Shown here one piece after another: positions 1 through 8,016 of a stretch of DNA of 16,365 nucleotides. The position numbers and the translations under genes are program-made. Within the stretch, counting starts at the first letter, position 1. Every line of letters starts with the position of its first letter. The notes beneath the pieces are model-generated. The model was not told where the DNA came from, made no database searches, and was given only the letters and a program-made list of their open reading frames with translations. The DNA is from QNES01 sp023143415 (lineage in GTDB: Bacteria; Pseudomonadota; Gammaproteobacteria; Beggiatoales; Beggiatoaceae): the NCBI GenBank assembly GCA_030632725.1, contig DAOVUF010000079.1, forward strand, positions 1-16,365, given 5' to 3'.

Positions 1-5
1 ATTCA

Positions 6-50
6 TTGAAATATCAATAATGATAATATTTTATACTATTCGCCTTTGGT
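6..50. repeat. Upstream part of helicase direct repeat, left copy
   Basis: This segment matches 16116-16159 near the right end with a few substitutions and small indels (both contain TACTATTCGCC followed by TTGG). In both places it lies upstream of the same Pif1-like helicase start. The homology therefore begins before the gene, so the duplicated unit includes the leader and not only the coding sequence. Confidence 0.75.
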
Positions 51-90
51 ATTCGTTTTTGAGCTTAGAAATCCGATTTTTTCAAAGGAT

Positions 91-132
91 TTCGAGGCTT
101 ACCGTTTTTTGAAGAAAAACTTTCGCCTCGAA
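91..132. repeat. Two-tier hairpin upstream of the left helicase copy
   Basis: The outer arms TTCGAGGC (91-98) and GCCTCGAA (125-132) pair perfectly. Inside lies a second hairpin, GTTTTTT-GA-AGAAAAAC, at about 104-120. The right copy of the helicase leader lacks this block and is roughly 60 bases shorter between the conserved leader and the ATG, so it looks like a small palindrome insertion in the left copy. The inner hairpin sequence recurs inside the element at 7712-7990 (about 7825-7843). Confidence 0.6.
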
Positions 133-155
133 AGTTTTTTAGGAAGTCATCAATA

Positions 156-1084
156 ATGATTGAAAAAATTGAATTAACAGATGAATTTGCCAAAGCATTT
201 CATTTAATGGAAAACACGCATCAATGTGTTTTTATTAGAGGTAAGGCGGGTACAGGGAAATCGACTTTGTTGCACTATTTTTAAAAAAATACCAACAAAA
301 AAATAGTGGTATTAGTACCCACAGGTGTAGCAGCCCTGAATGTAGGTGGTGCAACCTTGCACTCATTTTTTAGATTGCCACCCCGCCCAATTCATCCTGA
401 TGAAATCAAAACGCTACGTTCAAAAACAAGGCGCAAGTTATATCAAAAAATTGAAACGATTGTTATAGATGAAGTTTCAATGGTTAGAGCCGATATGATG
501 GATGTCATTGATCAATTTATGCGCTTAAATGGCAAAACGCGCAAAAAGCCTTTTGGTGGCGTTCAAATGATTTTTATCGGCGACTTGTTTCAACTGCCCC
601 CTGTGGTTTCCAGTGATGAGGAAACCAAATTATTTTCTACCACCTACCAAAGCCCTTTCTAGTGCGAAAGTTTTTGATGAGCTTGGCATGGAAGTTGTCG
701 AACTGACAAAAGTTTATCGTCAAAAGCAAGAGGCATTTATTAATCTGCTTAATGCCATCCGTAATCGTCAAATTGGTTCAACTGATATACAACAGATTAA
801 TCAGCGTTACCAGCCGCAGTTTGAGTCAAATGTGAATGATTATTACATTACTTTGACAACAACGAATCAGATCGCTTCACAAATTAACGCGGCGCTTATG
901 GCAAAATTGTCTTCACGCTTGCATCATTTTGAAGGGGAAATAAAGGGGAAATTTAATAAAGAGAGTTTTCCAACAGATTTGGCATTATCACTTAAAGAAG
1001 GGGCGCAAGTGATGTTTGTTAAAAATGATGGTGAAGGGCGTTGGGTTAATGGCACCCTGGGTAAAGTTAAAATGGGAATAGTTT
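156..1084 (+). pseudogene. Pif1/RecD-like superfamily 1 helicase, broken copy
   Basis: The reading frame opens at ATG 156 with MIEKIELTDEFAKAF and has a Walker A, GKAGTGKST. Codon 43 is TAA (282-284), where the right-hand copy has AAA. After that the same frame continues with VPTGVAALNVGGATLHSFF and the Walker B region IVIDEVSMV, as in Pif1-family DNA helicases. At about 657-659 one base has been lost from a T run, and the protein continues in the next frame (SAKVFDELGMEVVELTKVYRQ) to VMFVKNDGEGRWVNGTLGKVK. There the similarity stops at an inverted-repeat element. So it has a nonsense codon, a -1 frameshift and a missing C-terminus (the last helicase motifs). The nonsense codon and frameshift lie in or beside homopolymers, so sequencing error is possible for each, but the 3' truncation is real sequence. 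Confidence 0.85.
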
Positions 1085-1200
1085 TGGGATCAGAGTAGTA
1101 AAGTTAATTGGTAGTCCTTTTATTTTACTCCGTCCCTATTCCCTCATTATTTCAGACATAACAAATCGCCTCACTTTGAATTAATTTTACTCTGAACCCA
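1085..1200. mobile_element. Small inverted-repeat element (MITE-like) ending the helicase pseudogene
   Basis: The left end (1085-1109, TGGGATCAGAGTAGTAAAG...) and the right end (1179-1200, ...TTTTACTCTGAACCCA) are imperfect inverted repeats; the left arm has a 3-base GTA insertion. About 115 bases, no coding capacity. The helicase similarity stops exactly at its left edge. The core GGGxCAGAGTaaA is related to the ends of the element at 2624-2889. Confidence 0.6.
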
Positions 1201-1253
1201 ATTATTATATACGAGCCTGGCCCCTTGATTCATTCTTGCTCACACGCTCTTGG

Positions 1254-2339
1254 TTAGGGCATTTCCCGCAAAATTCTGTCAGCGATGGGTAAAGAACGAT
1301 ATTCGTTATATAATCGTTGAAATCGTTCTTTTTTAACTGACCAAATACCAGTTGTTCTATTATACACAATGTTTGACCGTTGTTCATTAATCCATTTTGA
1401 ATAACGAGACTTACGTTGCTTATTTGATGGAATTTCTTCTAATGAACGTTGCAAAGCTAATAAACGTAATAATTTAAGTTCAGCTGCAATCTCCACTTTG
1501 GTCACTTCATCGCTAACACGATTAAGGAAATTATATAAATCTACCATTCCTCCAAAACTAACACGTCCTTTTAATTTCTTTTCCGCTACTTTCACATAAG
1601 CTTGTTCACGTTTGTTAAAGTTGATGAGCATGGTATATCTGTTTGGTACCCAACCTTTTTTATTAGTTGGTATTACTTGATACCAATGTTCTCTTTGAAT
1701 TATTAAATCTTTTAATGGGCGGACAATTGTACCAATTTGTAATATATCTACCGTTTTTGAGTTCCAACGTGGTTTTTTACGCAATTTTACTCCAGCACCA
1801 GTTATGATTCTTACAGGTACATAGGGGACTATTTCTTCTTTGACGGGTTTATTTTCAGATGGTTCAGTGGGCTTTTGGAATTCCCAAGTGATTACAAGTA
1901 CAATTAGGAATACTACAACAACGGAAATTAATAATTGAAACAATAAATTACGTCTTGATAGAGGCGCAGGACGAGGCTGAAATGGATGAGGCACAGGACG
2001 AGACGGTACAGAACGTACTGGCTGAAGTGAGGTTTTGTCTCCTTTTGTAATTGAACTAGATGATGGGGAATGAGTAGGTTTTCTTTCAAATTTAAGCGGT
2101 TTTTTATTAGTTTGAGGAAACTCTTTTAGTGTTTTAGTATGATCGCAGTCCTTACAACATTTGGCATTTTTATCTGCCATGATTTTCCAACTACTAAGTA
2201 AGTAAGCACTTTTACATTTTGCACAAAAAACAATCTCATCACCTACTTTGATTCTTTCTCCTATAAAAGGATCATGACGCTCTTCCTTGAGAAATTCTCC
2301 ATGTTTTCTTTCATCTATAGTATGAGTATGGATAGTCAA
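1254..2339 (-). CDS. RING-like zinc cluster, single-TM, SH3b protein (full-length paralog)
   Basis: 361 aa. Residues 30-70 hold a cysteine cluster (C39, C42, then C61, C62, C65, H67) after the phrase KVGDEIVFCAKCKSAYLLSSW, which resembles the treble-clef/RING-like domains of bacterial proteins. Residues 80-130 are a proline/serine/arginine linker, 131-151 one hydrophobic helix, and 172-240 an SH3b domain (GAGVKLRKKPRWNSK... HWYQV... KGWVPNRYTM). The C-terminal ~110 residues are charged and helical. The N-terminus would be cytoplasmic if the basic residues before the helix stay inside, putting SH3b in the periplasm. The start is TTG; the paralog at 2920-3798 keeps the same TTG in the same context (AAATTGACTATCC) and no ATG is near, which supports it. 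It lies 17 bases after the 822-aa gene fragment, as the paralog lies 22 bases after the complete gene. Role inferred: membrane partner or E3-like factor of the Ubl system; not shown. Confidence 0.8.
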   Translation of the reverse strand: MTIHTHTIDERKHGEFLKEERHDPFIGERIKVGDEIVFCAKCKSAYLLSSWKIMADKNAKCCKDCDHTKTLKEFPQTNKKPLKFERKPTHSPSSSSITKGDKTSLQPVRSVPSRPVPHPFQPRPAPLSRRNLLFQLLISVVVVFLIVLVITWEFQKPTEPSENKPVKEEIVPYVPVRIITGAGVKLRKKPRWNSKTVDILQIGTIVRPLKDLIIQREHWYQVIPTNKKGWVPNRYTMLINFNKREQAYVKVAEKKLKGRVSFGGMVDLYNFLNRVSDEVTKVEIAAELKLLRLLALQRSLEEIPSNKQRKSRYSKWINEQRSNIVYNRTTGIWSVKKERFQRLYNEYRSLPIADRILREMP

Positions 2340-2356
2340 TTTAATATACCTATTAT

Positions 2357-2611
2357 TTACACTTGCTCGTTTCGAGTTTCTCCTTCTGGTTGATAAGAAG
2401 GCAAAGCTTTTCTATCAATTTGAAAATCAGCGAGGCTCAATGATTCAGATGACTGATCCGTTGGACGTTCTAACAACTTTTTCTGGACATCGGTTTCATT
2501 GATAGCATAAGAGGCATTCTCTTTAGTAATCGCGTCAATTCGCTCATTGACCATGATAAGTTTTTCATCATCGTCTTCAGCTTCTCCAGCAATCAGAGAC
2601 ACACGCTTTTC
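2357..2611 (-). pseudogene. Orphan 3' end of a second copy of the 822-aa gene
   Basis: The translation (LIAGEAEDDDE... NERI... SYAI... ETDVQKKLLE... LADFQIDRKALPS... EGETRNEQV) matches the last ~80 residues of the 822-aa protein encoded at 3821-6289. Homology starts at about 2611 (KRV/SLIAGE versus KRLALIAGE) and upstream of that the sequence is an unrelated inverted-repeat element. A GTG at 2600-2602 could start an 81-aa peptide, but the simplest reading is a remnant left when the rest of the duplicated gene was lost. Synonymous and conservative changes are spread evenly, so the tail may have stayed under selection for some time. Confidence 0.85.
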
Positions 2612-2623
2612 AAGGGGACATTT

Positions 2624-2889
2624 ATTAGGGTTAGAGTAAAGTCAATCTTTCATGGCAAGATTAGTTCGAGTTTTAACTATGGATATTCTACAACAATTAA
2701 TATGATAGGACTTACGCATTGACAAGAGAAGTATTTTATGAAACTGTTTAAATACAACGTGTTACAAAATTTGTATTTTGTCATTTTGACCAATTTAATT
2801 CATTATTTTTTATAACTATATGATTTTTATAGAGAACATACTTTTTTGAGTTTGTCAATGCGTAAGTTCTATATGACTCTGACCCTAAT
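2624..2889. mobile_element. Outer inverted-repeat element between the two duplicated units
   Basis: ATTAGGGTTAGAGT at the left end (about 2624-2637) is the near-perfect inverted complement of ACTCTGACCCTAAT at the right end (2876-2889). It separates the orphan 3' fragment from the shortened SH3b paralog and lies exactly where both lost sequence. A related TGACCCCAATTA stretch follows at about 2899-2911, so the right end may be doubled. The interior is non-coding and itself contains a second element. Confidence 0.6.
2707..2870. mobile_element. Nested 164-bp inverted-repeat element
   Basis: The 19-base ends, AGGACTTACGCATTGACAA (2707-2725) and its complement at 2852-2870, match at 18 of 19 positions. 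The flanks show ATATGA on both sides (2700-2705 and 2871-2876), and the ends also coincide with TA dinucleotides. So it may have a short target duplication, either six bases or the TA type used by IS630/Tc1-mariner elements. No transposase is encoded, so it would need to move in trans. Confidence 0.7.
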
Positions 2890-2919
2890 TATTTATTTTT
2901 GACCCCAATTATTTTGTTT

Positions 2920-3798
2920 TTAATTGTGTGAACTCTTTTTTAAGCTTTTTAACCGTTGCAAAGTCAAGGAATGTAAATGTTTAAGTTTTTTAGCAATCTT
3001 AGGTTGGGTAACTTCTGGAATAACACGATTGAGAAAATTACTTAAATCTACTAAGTCTCCATAATTCGTTTTTTTTTCTTTTAATTTCTTTTTTGCTACC
3101 TTTATGTAAGCTTTTTCACGTTTGTGATAGTTGATAGACATGGTATATTTACCGGGTACCCAACCTGTTTTATAAGTTGGTGTAGTGACTTGATACCAAT
3201 GTTCTCCATCAAGAGAATCCTCTTCTAATGTGCGGACAATTGTACCAATTTGTAATATCTCTATTACCGTTTTTGACTTCCAACGTGGATTTTTACGCAA
3301 TTTTACCCCAGCACCGGTTATAATCATTACTGGCTTAACTGAAATAATGTTTTCTATAGATGAAATTATTTTTTCTATAAATGGGATATTTACTATTTCT
3401 TGTTTTTCTAATGTGATTAGAAATCCTGTAACTAAAATAAAAATGAATAAAAATAGTAAAACCTTTTCTGGTAAACGCAAAAAACGGCGTGAATGGGAAG
3501 GGGGACGAGCTGTGGTGGAACGATACTGTGCAGGACGATGTTGGGGAGCAGATTTTCTTTTAAATTTAAGTGGTTTTTTGTTAGTTTGAGGAAACTCTTC
3601 TAGCGTTTGAGTTTGACCACAATGTTTACCATCAAATATAGCTCCCCAATTGGCAAACAAAAAAGCGCATTGGCATTTTGCACAAAAAACCACCTCATCG
3701 CCAGGCTTAATCAGGTTATGATTATAAAACTCATGACGCTCTTCCTTGAGAAATTCCTCATGTTTTCTTTCATCTATCGTATGAATATGGATAGTCAA
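2920..3798 (-). CDS. RING-like zinc cluster, single-TM, SH3b protein (C-terminally shortened paralog)
   Basis: 292 aa, paralog of the 361-aa protein at 1254-2339. Same order: N-terminal MTIHIHTIDERKHEEFLKEERH, cysteine cluster C39, C42, C44, H59, C60 within KPGDEVVFCAKCQCAF, basic/proline linker, hydrophobic helix at about 111-130, SH3b at about 155-223 (GAGVKLRKNPRWKSK... HWYQV... TGWVPGKYTM), then a lysine-rich helical tail. The zinc cluster is poorer than in the paralog (the CCKDC group is reduced to HCGQ). The C-terminus stops about 65 residues early, at the inverted-repeat element beyond 2919, so truncation is likely. TTG start conserved with the paralog. It follows the 822-aa gene by 22 bases and is almost certainly co-transcribed with it. 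Likely role: membrane-side component of the Ubl system, from context only. Confidence 0.8.
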   Translation of the reverse strand: MTIHIHTIDERKHEEFLKEERHEFYNHNLIKPGDEVVFCAKCQCAFLFANWGAIFDGKHCGQTQTLEEFPQTNKKPLKFKRKSAPQHRPAQYRSTTARPPSHSRRFLRLPEKVLLFLFIFILVTGFLITLEKQEIVNIPFIEKIISSIENIISVKPVMIITGAGVKLRKNPRWKSKTVIEILQIGTIVRTLEEDSLDGEHWYQVTTPTYKTGWVPGKYTMSINYHKREKAYIKVAKKKLKEKKTNYGDLVDLSNFLNRVIPEVTQPKIAKKLKHLHSLTLQRLKSLKKSSHN

Positions 3799-3820
3799 TT
3801 TAAATTACCCATTTCTTAAT

Positions 3821-6289
3821 TTACATTTGCTCGTTTCTAGTTTCTCCCTCTTGTTGAGAAGAAGGTAAAGCTTTTCTATCAATTTGAAAATCAGCAAGTC
3901 TCAATTCAGATGACTGTTCTGTCGGTTGTTCTAACAACTTTTTCTGAACATCCGTCTCAATAGCGTAAGAGGGATTCTCTTTAAGAATCGCATTAATCCG
4001 TTCGTTGACCAGCACCAAATCCTCATCATCGTCTTCAGCCTCTCCAGCAATAAGAGCTAAACGTTTCTTAAACAGAGTTTCTAGTTCAGCCAATTTAGCG
4101 TTATCATTGAGTTGTGCCATGCTTTTTCTAGTTTTATCCTGACCAATGGCTATTTTTAGATCAGTATTATATTTTTCTTGGATTTGCTTTTCTGTTTCTG
4201 TGGCTAGTCGTCTGAATACAATTATTTCAATTTCTAAGCCAAAGACCTCAACAATCTTTTCAATTGATATATCCACTATTCGTCGTATTTCAGGATAGTC
4301 TTTAATATCGCCATATTGAAGAACGTTGCTAGGAATCGTTTCCAACTTCGTTTTGAGATCATCTTCCAGAATTTTTTTGACTTTCCCTAATTCATCGGCG
4401 CGTGACTTAAAGTTATTGGATTGAAAGGTATTCCAACCACCTTGACCCACTGAACGTACCTTGAAAGCAAGGGAGAATTTCATCTTTTCGCCCCTACCCC
4501 TATCTCCGAGTGGAAATGTCTCAAATTCAAAAGACTCATAGCCTTCAAGTAATGCCTTAAAGCGTTTAGCTATGTCGGTTTCTAACAATTTTGGTGTTAC
4601 GCTAACTTCTTCTAAACCAAATTGTCCCTCTAATTTTGCGACAATTCTGCTTTTTAATTCTTGTTCAACTGGAATTTCACCTTCAATATCGGTGTAAGCA
4701 AAACGCATATAAAAGCGTTCCGCATTTATCGTGTGAATCAACTGTCTTGCTTCTTCAAGAGCCGTTTTCCCAATTTCTTCGATGATGCTCGTATTAGGAT
4801 TAATATAGGGCGTTATTTTTTCCAGATTTCTAATCTTGCCTTCCATCACAAAAGTGAGCTTGACTTCCGTATCTGTATTATAGGTGGTAAAATTGCCATT
4901 TTTTTCAAAAGATAAACCATCTCTTTGCAAAACCAGAATTTCAACATCTTGCGGTTTAACCAGATGATGTTGTACCGTATAACCTATTTTTTGGGTTTCT
5001 GTTTCAATTTCTGCCTTGATTTCATTAGGTATTTCCTTATTGGTTTCGTTTTCGTCGAAACTTTTAATCAGTTCAGCATAGGTTTTTTCAAATAAAACGG
5101 TCTTGGTAATTTGCGCCAGTTTTTGATTGATCCAATCTTCCAAGTTTTCAATTTTAGCCGCTTTATATTTCCTAATATCATCCAGCTTCATTTGCAGTTC
5201 ATGTTTTACACGTATCGGCGTTGAACTCTTTTGCACCGTACAGTCCTCAACAGAAATCTTGAACGATAAAAAGTCCTCTGGAAGTGATAGCCGGCTTTCA
5301 AGAGATAAAACGCTAATTTTGCGCCCTTCTTGAATCAAGACATTATTTAAGAAAACGATTAATCTCTCACGAATACTACCGTTTAGTTGATGAATGAATT
5401 CTGGTAAAGTGGCGTTTTCCCAAAAAAAACTCTGAATCTGTTCTTGAACTAGCCTTTCTAATTGAGGGCGACGCTCATAAGCTAAGACACTATTTATTTT
5501 GTGTTCTTCATTAATTTGAAGCACCGTATTGAGTTTAAGTTCAAGCTCGTCATCGCAATCCTTGACGCGAACTGGAAAATAATCAGAACTGATCTCAAAA
5601 GGTATTAACGGTCCTTCTTTTTCCAGCACCAACGCGATGTGAGTCTTGAGAATTAAGCCCACTTCTTGTTGGGCGTGTTGGCTTATCTGTTCTTGTAATT
5701 CTTCACGCAATTGGAAGTAATGCGTAAGAAAGTGAATACCCACCCTCGTTTTATTTTGGGCATATTTCTTAATCCATTTATCTATTAACTTATCGAAAGT
5801 TTTACTCAGATGATCGCTTTTGTATAAGGCTCTCACCACCTTATATTCATTCCCCTGTTCACAACGTGCCTCATAAGCAACATGAATATCAATAGCCCGA
5901 TTACTAGGTATATCTTTCACAGTGCAAACAAACGCAGATTCGATAGTATTCTGATTAGATACCCAATAATATCTTAACTCACGACCAAAGTTTTTTAAAC
6001 GCCCTAAACGCCCTATTGGACGTTCATCGCCAGTTTTCGCGTCAATACATACAATGGCTTCTATAGAAGAATCTATATGAGGCAAATTGGATGGATCATC
6101 TAATTGCCGAATGATATTTTCTATCTTAGGCTCAGTTTCTGAAGTTTCTTGAACATGAAAAGTTTTTTCTGACTCAAAATTAGGCGTTTGTTTAACCGTA
6201 AATTTAGAACCGGAATCTGAGCTTGGTTGTGAAACTTTGAAAGTTTTTTTAGAACCCTTAATTACAAATTTTCGGTTTTGTTCAAACAT
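3821..6289 (-). CDS. 822-aa protein with about five tandem SPFH/band-7-like repeats
   Basis: No close family recognised. The N-terminus (1-50) is low complexity and carries four copies of a short motif: KFVIKG (7-12), TFKVSQ (16-21), KFTVKQ (29-34), TFHVQE (43-48). From about 75 to 695 I see five blocks of 100-150 residues with one pattern: a beta strand pair, a helix pair with acidic/basic pairs (e.g. LERLVQEQIQSFFWENATL), then a closing strand after a G (EGRKISVLSLESR, KIGYTVQHHL, FGLEEVSVTP, FGLEIEIIVF). This is the layout of SPFH/band-7 domains, which oligomerise at membranes. No membrane segment or signal peptide is visible. Residues 700-822 are helical and acidic (GEAEDDDEDL). ATG start at 6289 with GGGTAG upstream. 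It sits 103 bases after the JAMM gene. The last ~80 codons are duplicated at 2357-2611. Role as an oligomeric scaffold is inference. Confidence 0.8.
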   Translation of the reverse strand: MFEQNRKFVIKGSKKTFKVSQPSSDSGSKFTVKQTPNFESEKTFHVQETSETEPKIENIIRQLDDPSNLPHIDSSIEAIVCIDAKTGDERPIGRLGRLKNFGRELRYYWVSNQNTIESAFVCTVKDIPSNRAIDIHVAYEARCEQGNEYKVVRALYKSDHLSKTFDKLIDKWIKKYAQNKTRVGIHFLTHYFQLREELQEQISQHAQQEVGLILKTHIALVLEKEGPLIPFEISSDYFPVRVKDCDDELELKLNTVLQINEEHKINSVLAYERRPQLERLVQEQIQSFFWENATLPEFIHQLNGSIRERLIVFLNNVLIQEGRKISVLSLESRLSLPEDFLSFKISVEDCTVQKSSTPIRVKHELQMKLDDIRKYKAAKIENLEDWINQKLAQITKTVLFEKTYAELIKSFDENETNKEIPNEIKAEIETETQKIGYTVQHHLVKPQDVEILVLQRDGLSFEKNGNFTTYNTDTEVKLTFVMEGKIRNLEKITPYINPNTSIIEEIGKTALEEARQLIHTINAERFYMRFAYTDIEGEIPVEQELKSRIVAKLEGQFGLEEVSVTPKLLETDIAKRFKALLEGYESFEFETFPLGDRGRGEKMKFSLAFKVRSVGQGGWNTFQSNNFKSRADELGKVKKILEDDLKTKLETIPSNVLQYGDIKDYPEIRRIVDISIEKIVEVFGLEIEIIVFRRLATETEKQIQEKYNTDLKIAIGQDKTRKSMAQLNDNAKLAELETLFKKRLALIAGEAEDDDEDLVLVNERINAILKENPSYAIETDVQKKLLEQPTEQSSELRLADFQIDRKALPSSQQEGETRNEQM

Positions 6290-6392
6290 AAATAACTACC
6301 CACATAAAAAAATGTTCGGATAAATAAAACTTTAAATGCGATTGTTCGTAAAGTAACCAATTGTTTGTATTTCCTCAACATTCAACTTAATC

Positions 6393-7667
6393 CTACTTTT
6401 CATGTTCATGATTTTGATATTCATTCTCAATAATGTAACCTTTACATTCTTTAGAATGACTACCATAAAAGGCACGCCAAATTTTTCTTTGAGGATTGAG
6501 TACAATTGCAAACTGCCAATCATTACCAAACAAACGCGATTGCGTCGCTTGATCCGTGCCTGACATAAAAACATCAAGCGTATTAGGATGAGTATGATAC
6601 CACCCAATTATTTGGAATTCTGAACCAGGCTGTTCTAATAATTTATCTGCTTCATCAAGCATTTCCTTCCAAGTTTCGTGAGTCATTTCTAGGTAGGCAC
6701 TGCTTCCTTTAGCTGATTTTCCTGCAATTGCTTGTTCAACAACTCCATAAGTGATATTTGTATCAGGATCAATGAATGTTTTACCCAATAAGATTCCACC
6801 TTGTTCTACGATATTATACGAAGTTTCACCTACTGAATTCCAGCCAATATGACGCATAATGGTTTCAAATGCAGTTTTTTTGATATAGATATGGTGGTGT
6901 TTATCAATAGAATTCCGACACAAAGCAGATGGATATTCCCTTAGACGTTTAAACTGAGGTTGCGATCTGCTTTCCGGATTGTATGAAGGTTCGGACTTCT
7001 TTATTTTGAACTTCTTTTTTATTTTACCAGATAATTGAGTTGAGTTGAGTTTTGGCTTGATATCAAAGGCTTTTTTATGCCTGTTCTCCTGTTTTTCTAC
7101 CTCCAAATTTTCCATTGGGCGTTCCTCCCACAAGTTTTTATCTATAGGAAATTTATGGGAATTGTTTAGGTACCATTCTAAAGCTTGTGGGTTAGCTTTA
7201 ATCTTAGGTTTTTCAAAAATATAATTTTTTTCATAATTAAGAGAACGAGCAATTCTTAATAGGTAATCGAACAATATTTCGTCGGAATCATATTCTTTAT
7301 AATCTATCCAACTAGAACTTCTAGTATCTGCAATACGAAAATGAGGATGGAAAATAAGAGGGATTCCAATCATTTTTATTTCTGGAGCTATAGAAATATT
7401 TTCCTTTATTTCAAATAGAAAACCTTGATGTATATCCAATTTTGGCTCTTTGCCACAACGAATATTTTCTGCCCAATTAGGATCAACAACGACAAGACTT
7501 TTTACATTTATTTGAGCATAAAAATAATTATCATATTTTTTAATGGGGGTTATAAGTGGCAAACAGACTTTAGGCAAAGATTTTAAATCTATTTGCCTTC
7601 TCTCTTCAGGTTGTCTTTCATCCTCAGAGTCTTTTCCCTTGAAAAATTTTTTTATGAACTTGTTCAT
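6393..7667 (-). CDS. JAMM/MPN+ isopeptidase fused to an E2-like (UEV-type) domain
   Basis: 424 aa; by family a zinc metalloprotease that would cleave Ubl precursors or Ubl-target isopeptide bonds. The C-terminal half (about 255-420) is a JAB domain: E288 in VEQGGILLG, then GWYHTHP (H358, H360), S369 and D372. The second His to Asp distance is 12, whereas characterised JAMM enzymes have 11, so the active loop is one residue longer. The N-terminal part (about 45-180) looks like an E2/UBC fold: GIPLIFHPHF at the HPN position, then SSSWIDYKE where the catalytic Cys would lie, then ILFDYLLRIARSLNY and NPQALEWYL. No Cys is at that site, so it would bind, not transfer. Residues 181-255 are a basic linker containing one KFKIKK motif. 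It is separated from the E2 gene by a 350-base gap filled with a repeat element. Confidence 0.92.
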   Translation of the reverse strand: MNKFIKKFFKGKDSEDERQPEERRQIDLKSLPKVCLPLITPIKKYDNYFYAQINVKSLVVVDPNWAENIRCGKEPKLDIHQGFLFEIKENISIAPEIKMIGIPLIFHPHFRIADTRSSSWIDYKEYDSDEILFDYLLRIARSLNYEKNYIFEKPKIKANPQALEWYLNNSHKFPIDKNLWEERPMENLEVEKQENRHKKAFDIKPKLNSTQLSGKIKKKFKIKKSEPSYNPESRSQPQFKRLREYPSALCRNSIDKHHHIYIKKTAFETIMRHIGWNSVGETSYNIVEQGGILLGKTFIDPDTNITYGVVEQAIAGKSAKGSSAYLEMTHETWKEMLDEADKLLEQPGSEFQIIGWYHTHPNTLDVFMSGTDQATQSRLFGNDWQFAIVLNPQRKIWRAFYGSHSKECKGYIIENEYQNHEHEK

Positions 7668-7711
7668 AGTTTAATTAATAAAACCCTATTATCTTATGCG
7701 TTTTACATTAA

Positions 7712-7990
7712 CTACAGGACAAAAAATGTAACCTATATTACCCTAAATATCTAAAGATATTTTGTAACTACTCAGTCTTAGGTGTTGCTCACGCAAAGGC
7801 GCAAAAGCGCAAAGGGATTCAATTTGAGTTTTTTGAAGAAAAACTTGAATGACAATCTTTTATTCCTCATTTCGTCAAAGTGATTTTTGATTCCTTTGCG
7901 TCTTTGCGTCTTTGCGTGACATTTTTGATGAAAATAAGGCTGAGTAGTTACGATATTTTAATGATAAAGTATAATTTATCTGTCCTGTAG
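7712..7990. mobile_element. Inverted-repeat element between the E2 and JAMM genes
   Basis: Three nested inverted repeats share one centre. CTACAGGACA (7712-7721) pairs with 7981-7990. GTAACTACTCAGTCTTA (7764-7780) pairs with 7935-7951 at 16 of 17 bases. A run of CGCAAAG-type triplets (7789-7822, ACGCAAAGGCGCAAAAGCGC) pairs with 7887-7920 (CTTTGCGTCTTTGCGTCTTT). No protein is encoded. This explains the only large gap in the Ubl operon. The long stem, if transcribed, could affect expression of the JAMM gene and those after it. Confidence 0.75.
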
Positions 7991-8016
7991 AAAAAACACT
8001 ATTGAATAATACCCAC

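Noticed and set aside
282..662. Helicase as an intact gene with programmed frameshift or readthrough
   Set aside because: The stop differs from the right copy by one base, the frameshift has no slippery site or stem, and the C-terminus is missing anyway.
6332..6607. 91-codon frame inside the JAMM gene
   Set aside because: Shadow of the JAMM coding frame, which has the conserved motifs; the same applies to frames at 3230-3589, 9437-9682 and 13200-13415.
7789..7920. CRISPR-like short repeats (CGCAAAG runs)
   Set aside because: They are two inverted arms of one element with no regular spacers.
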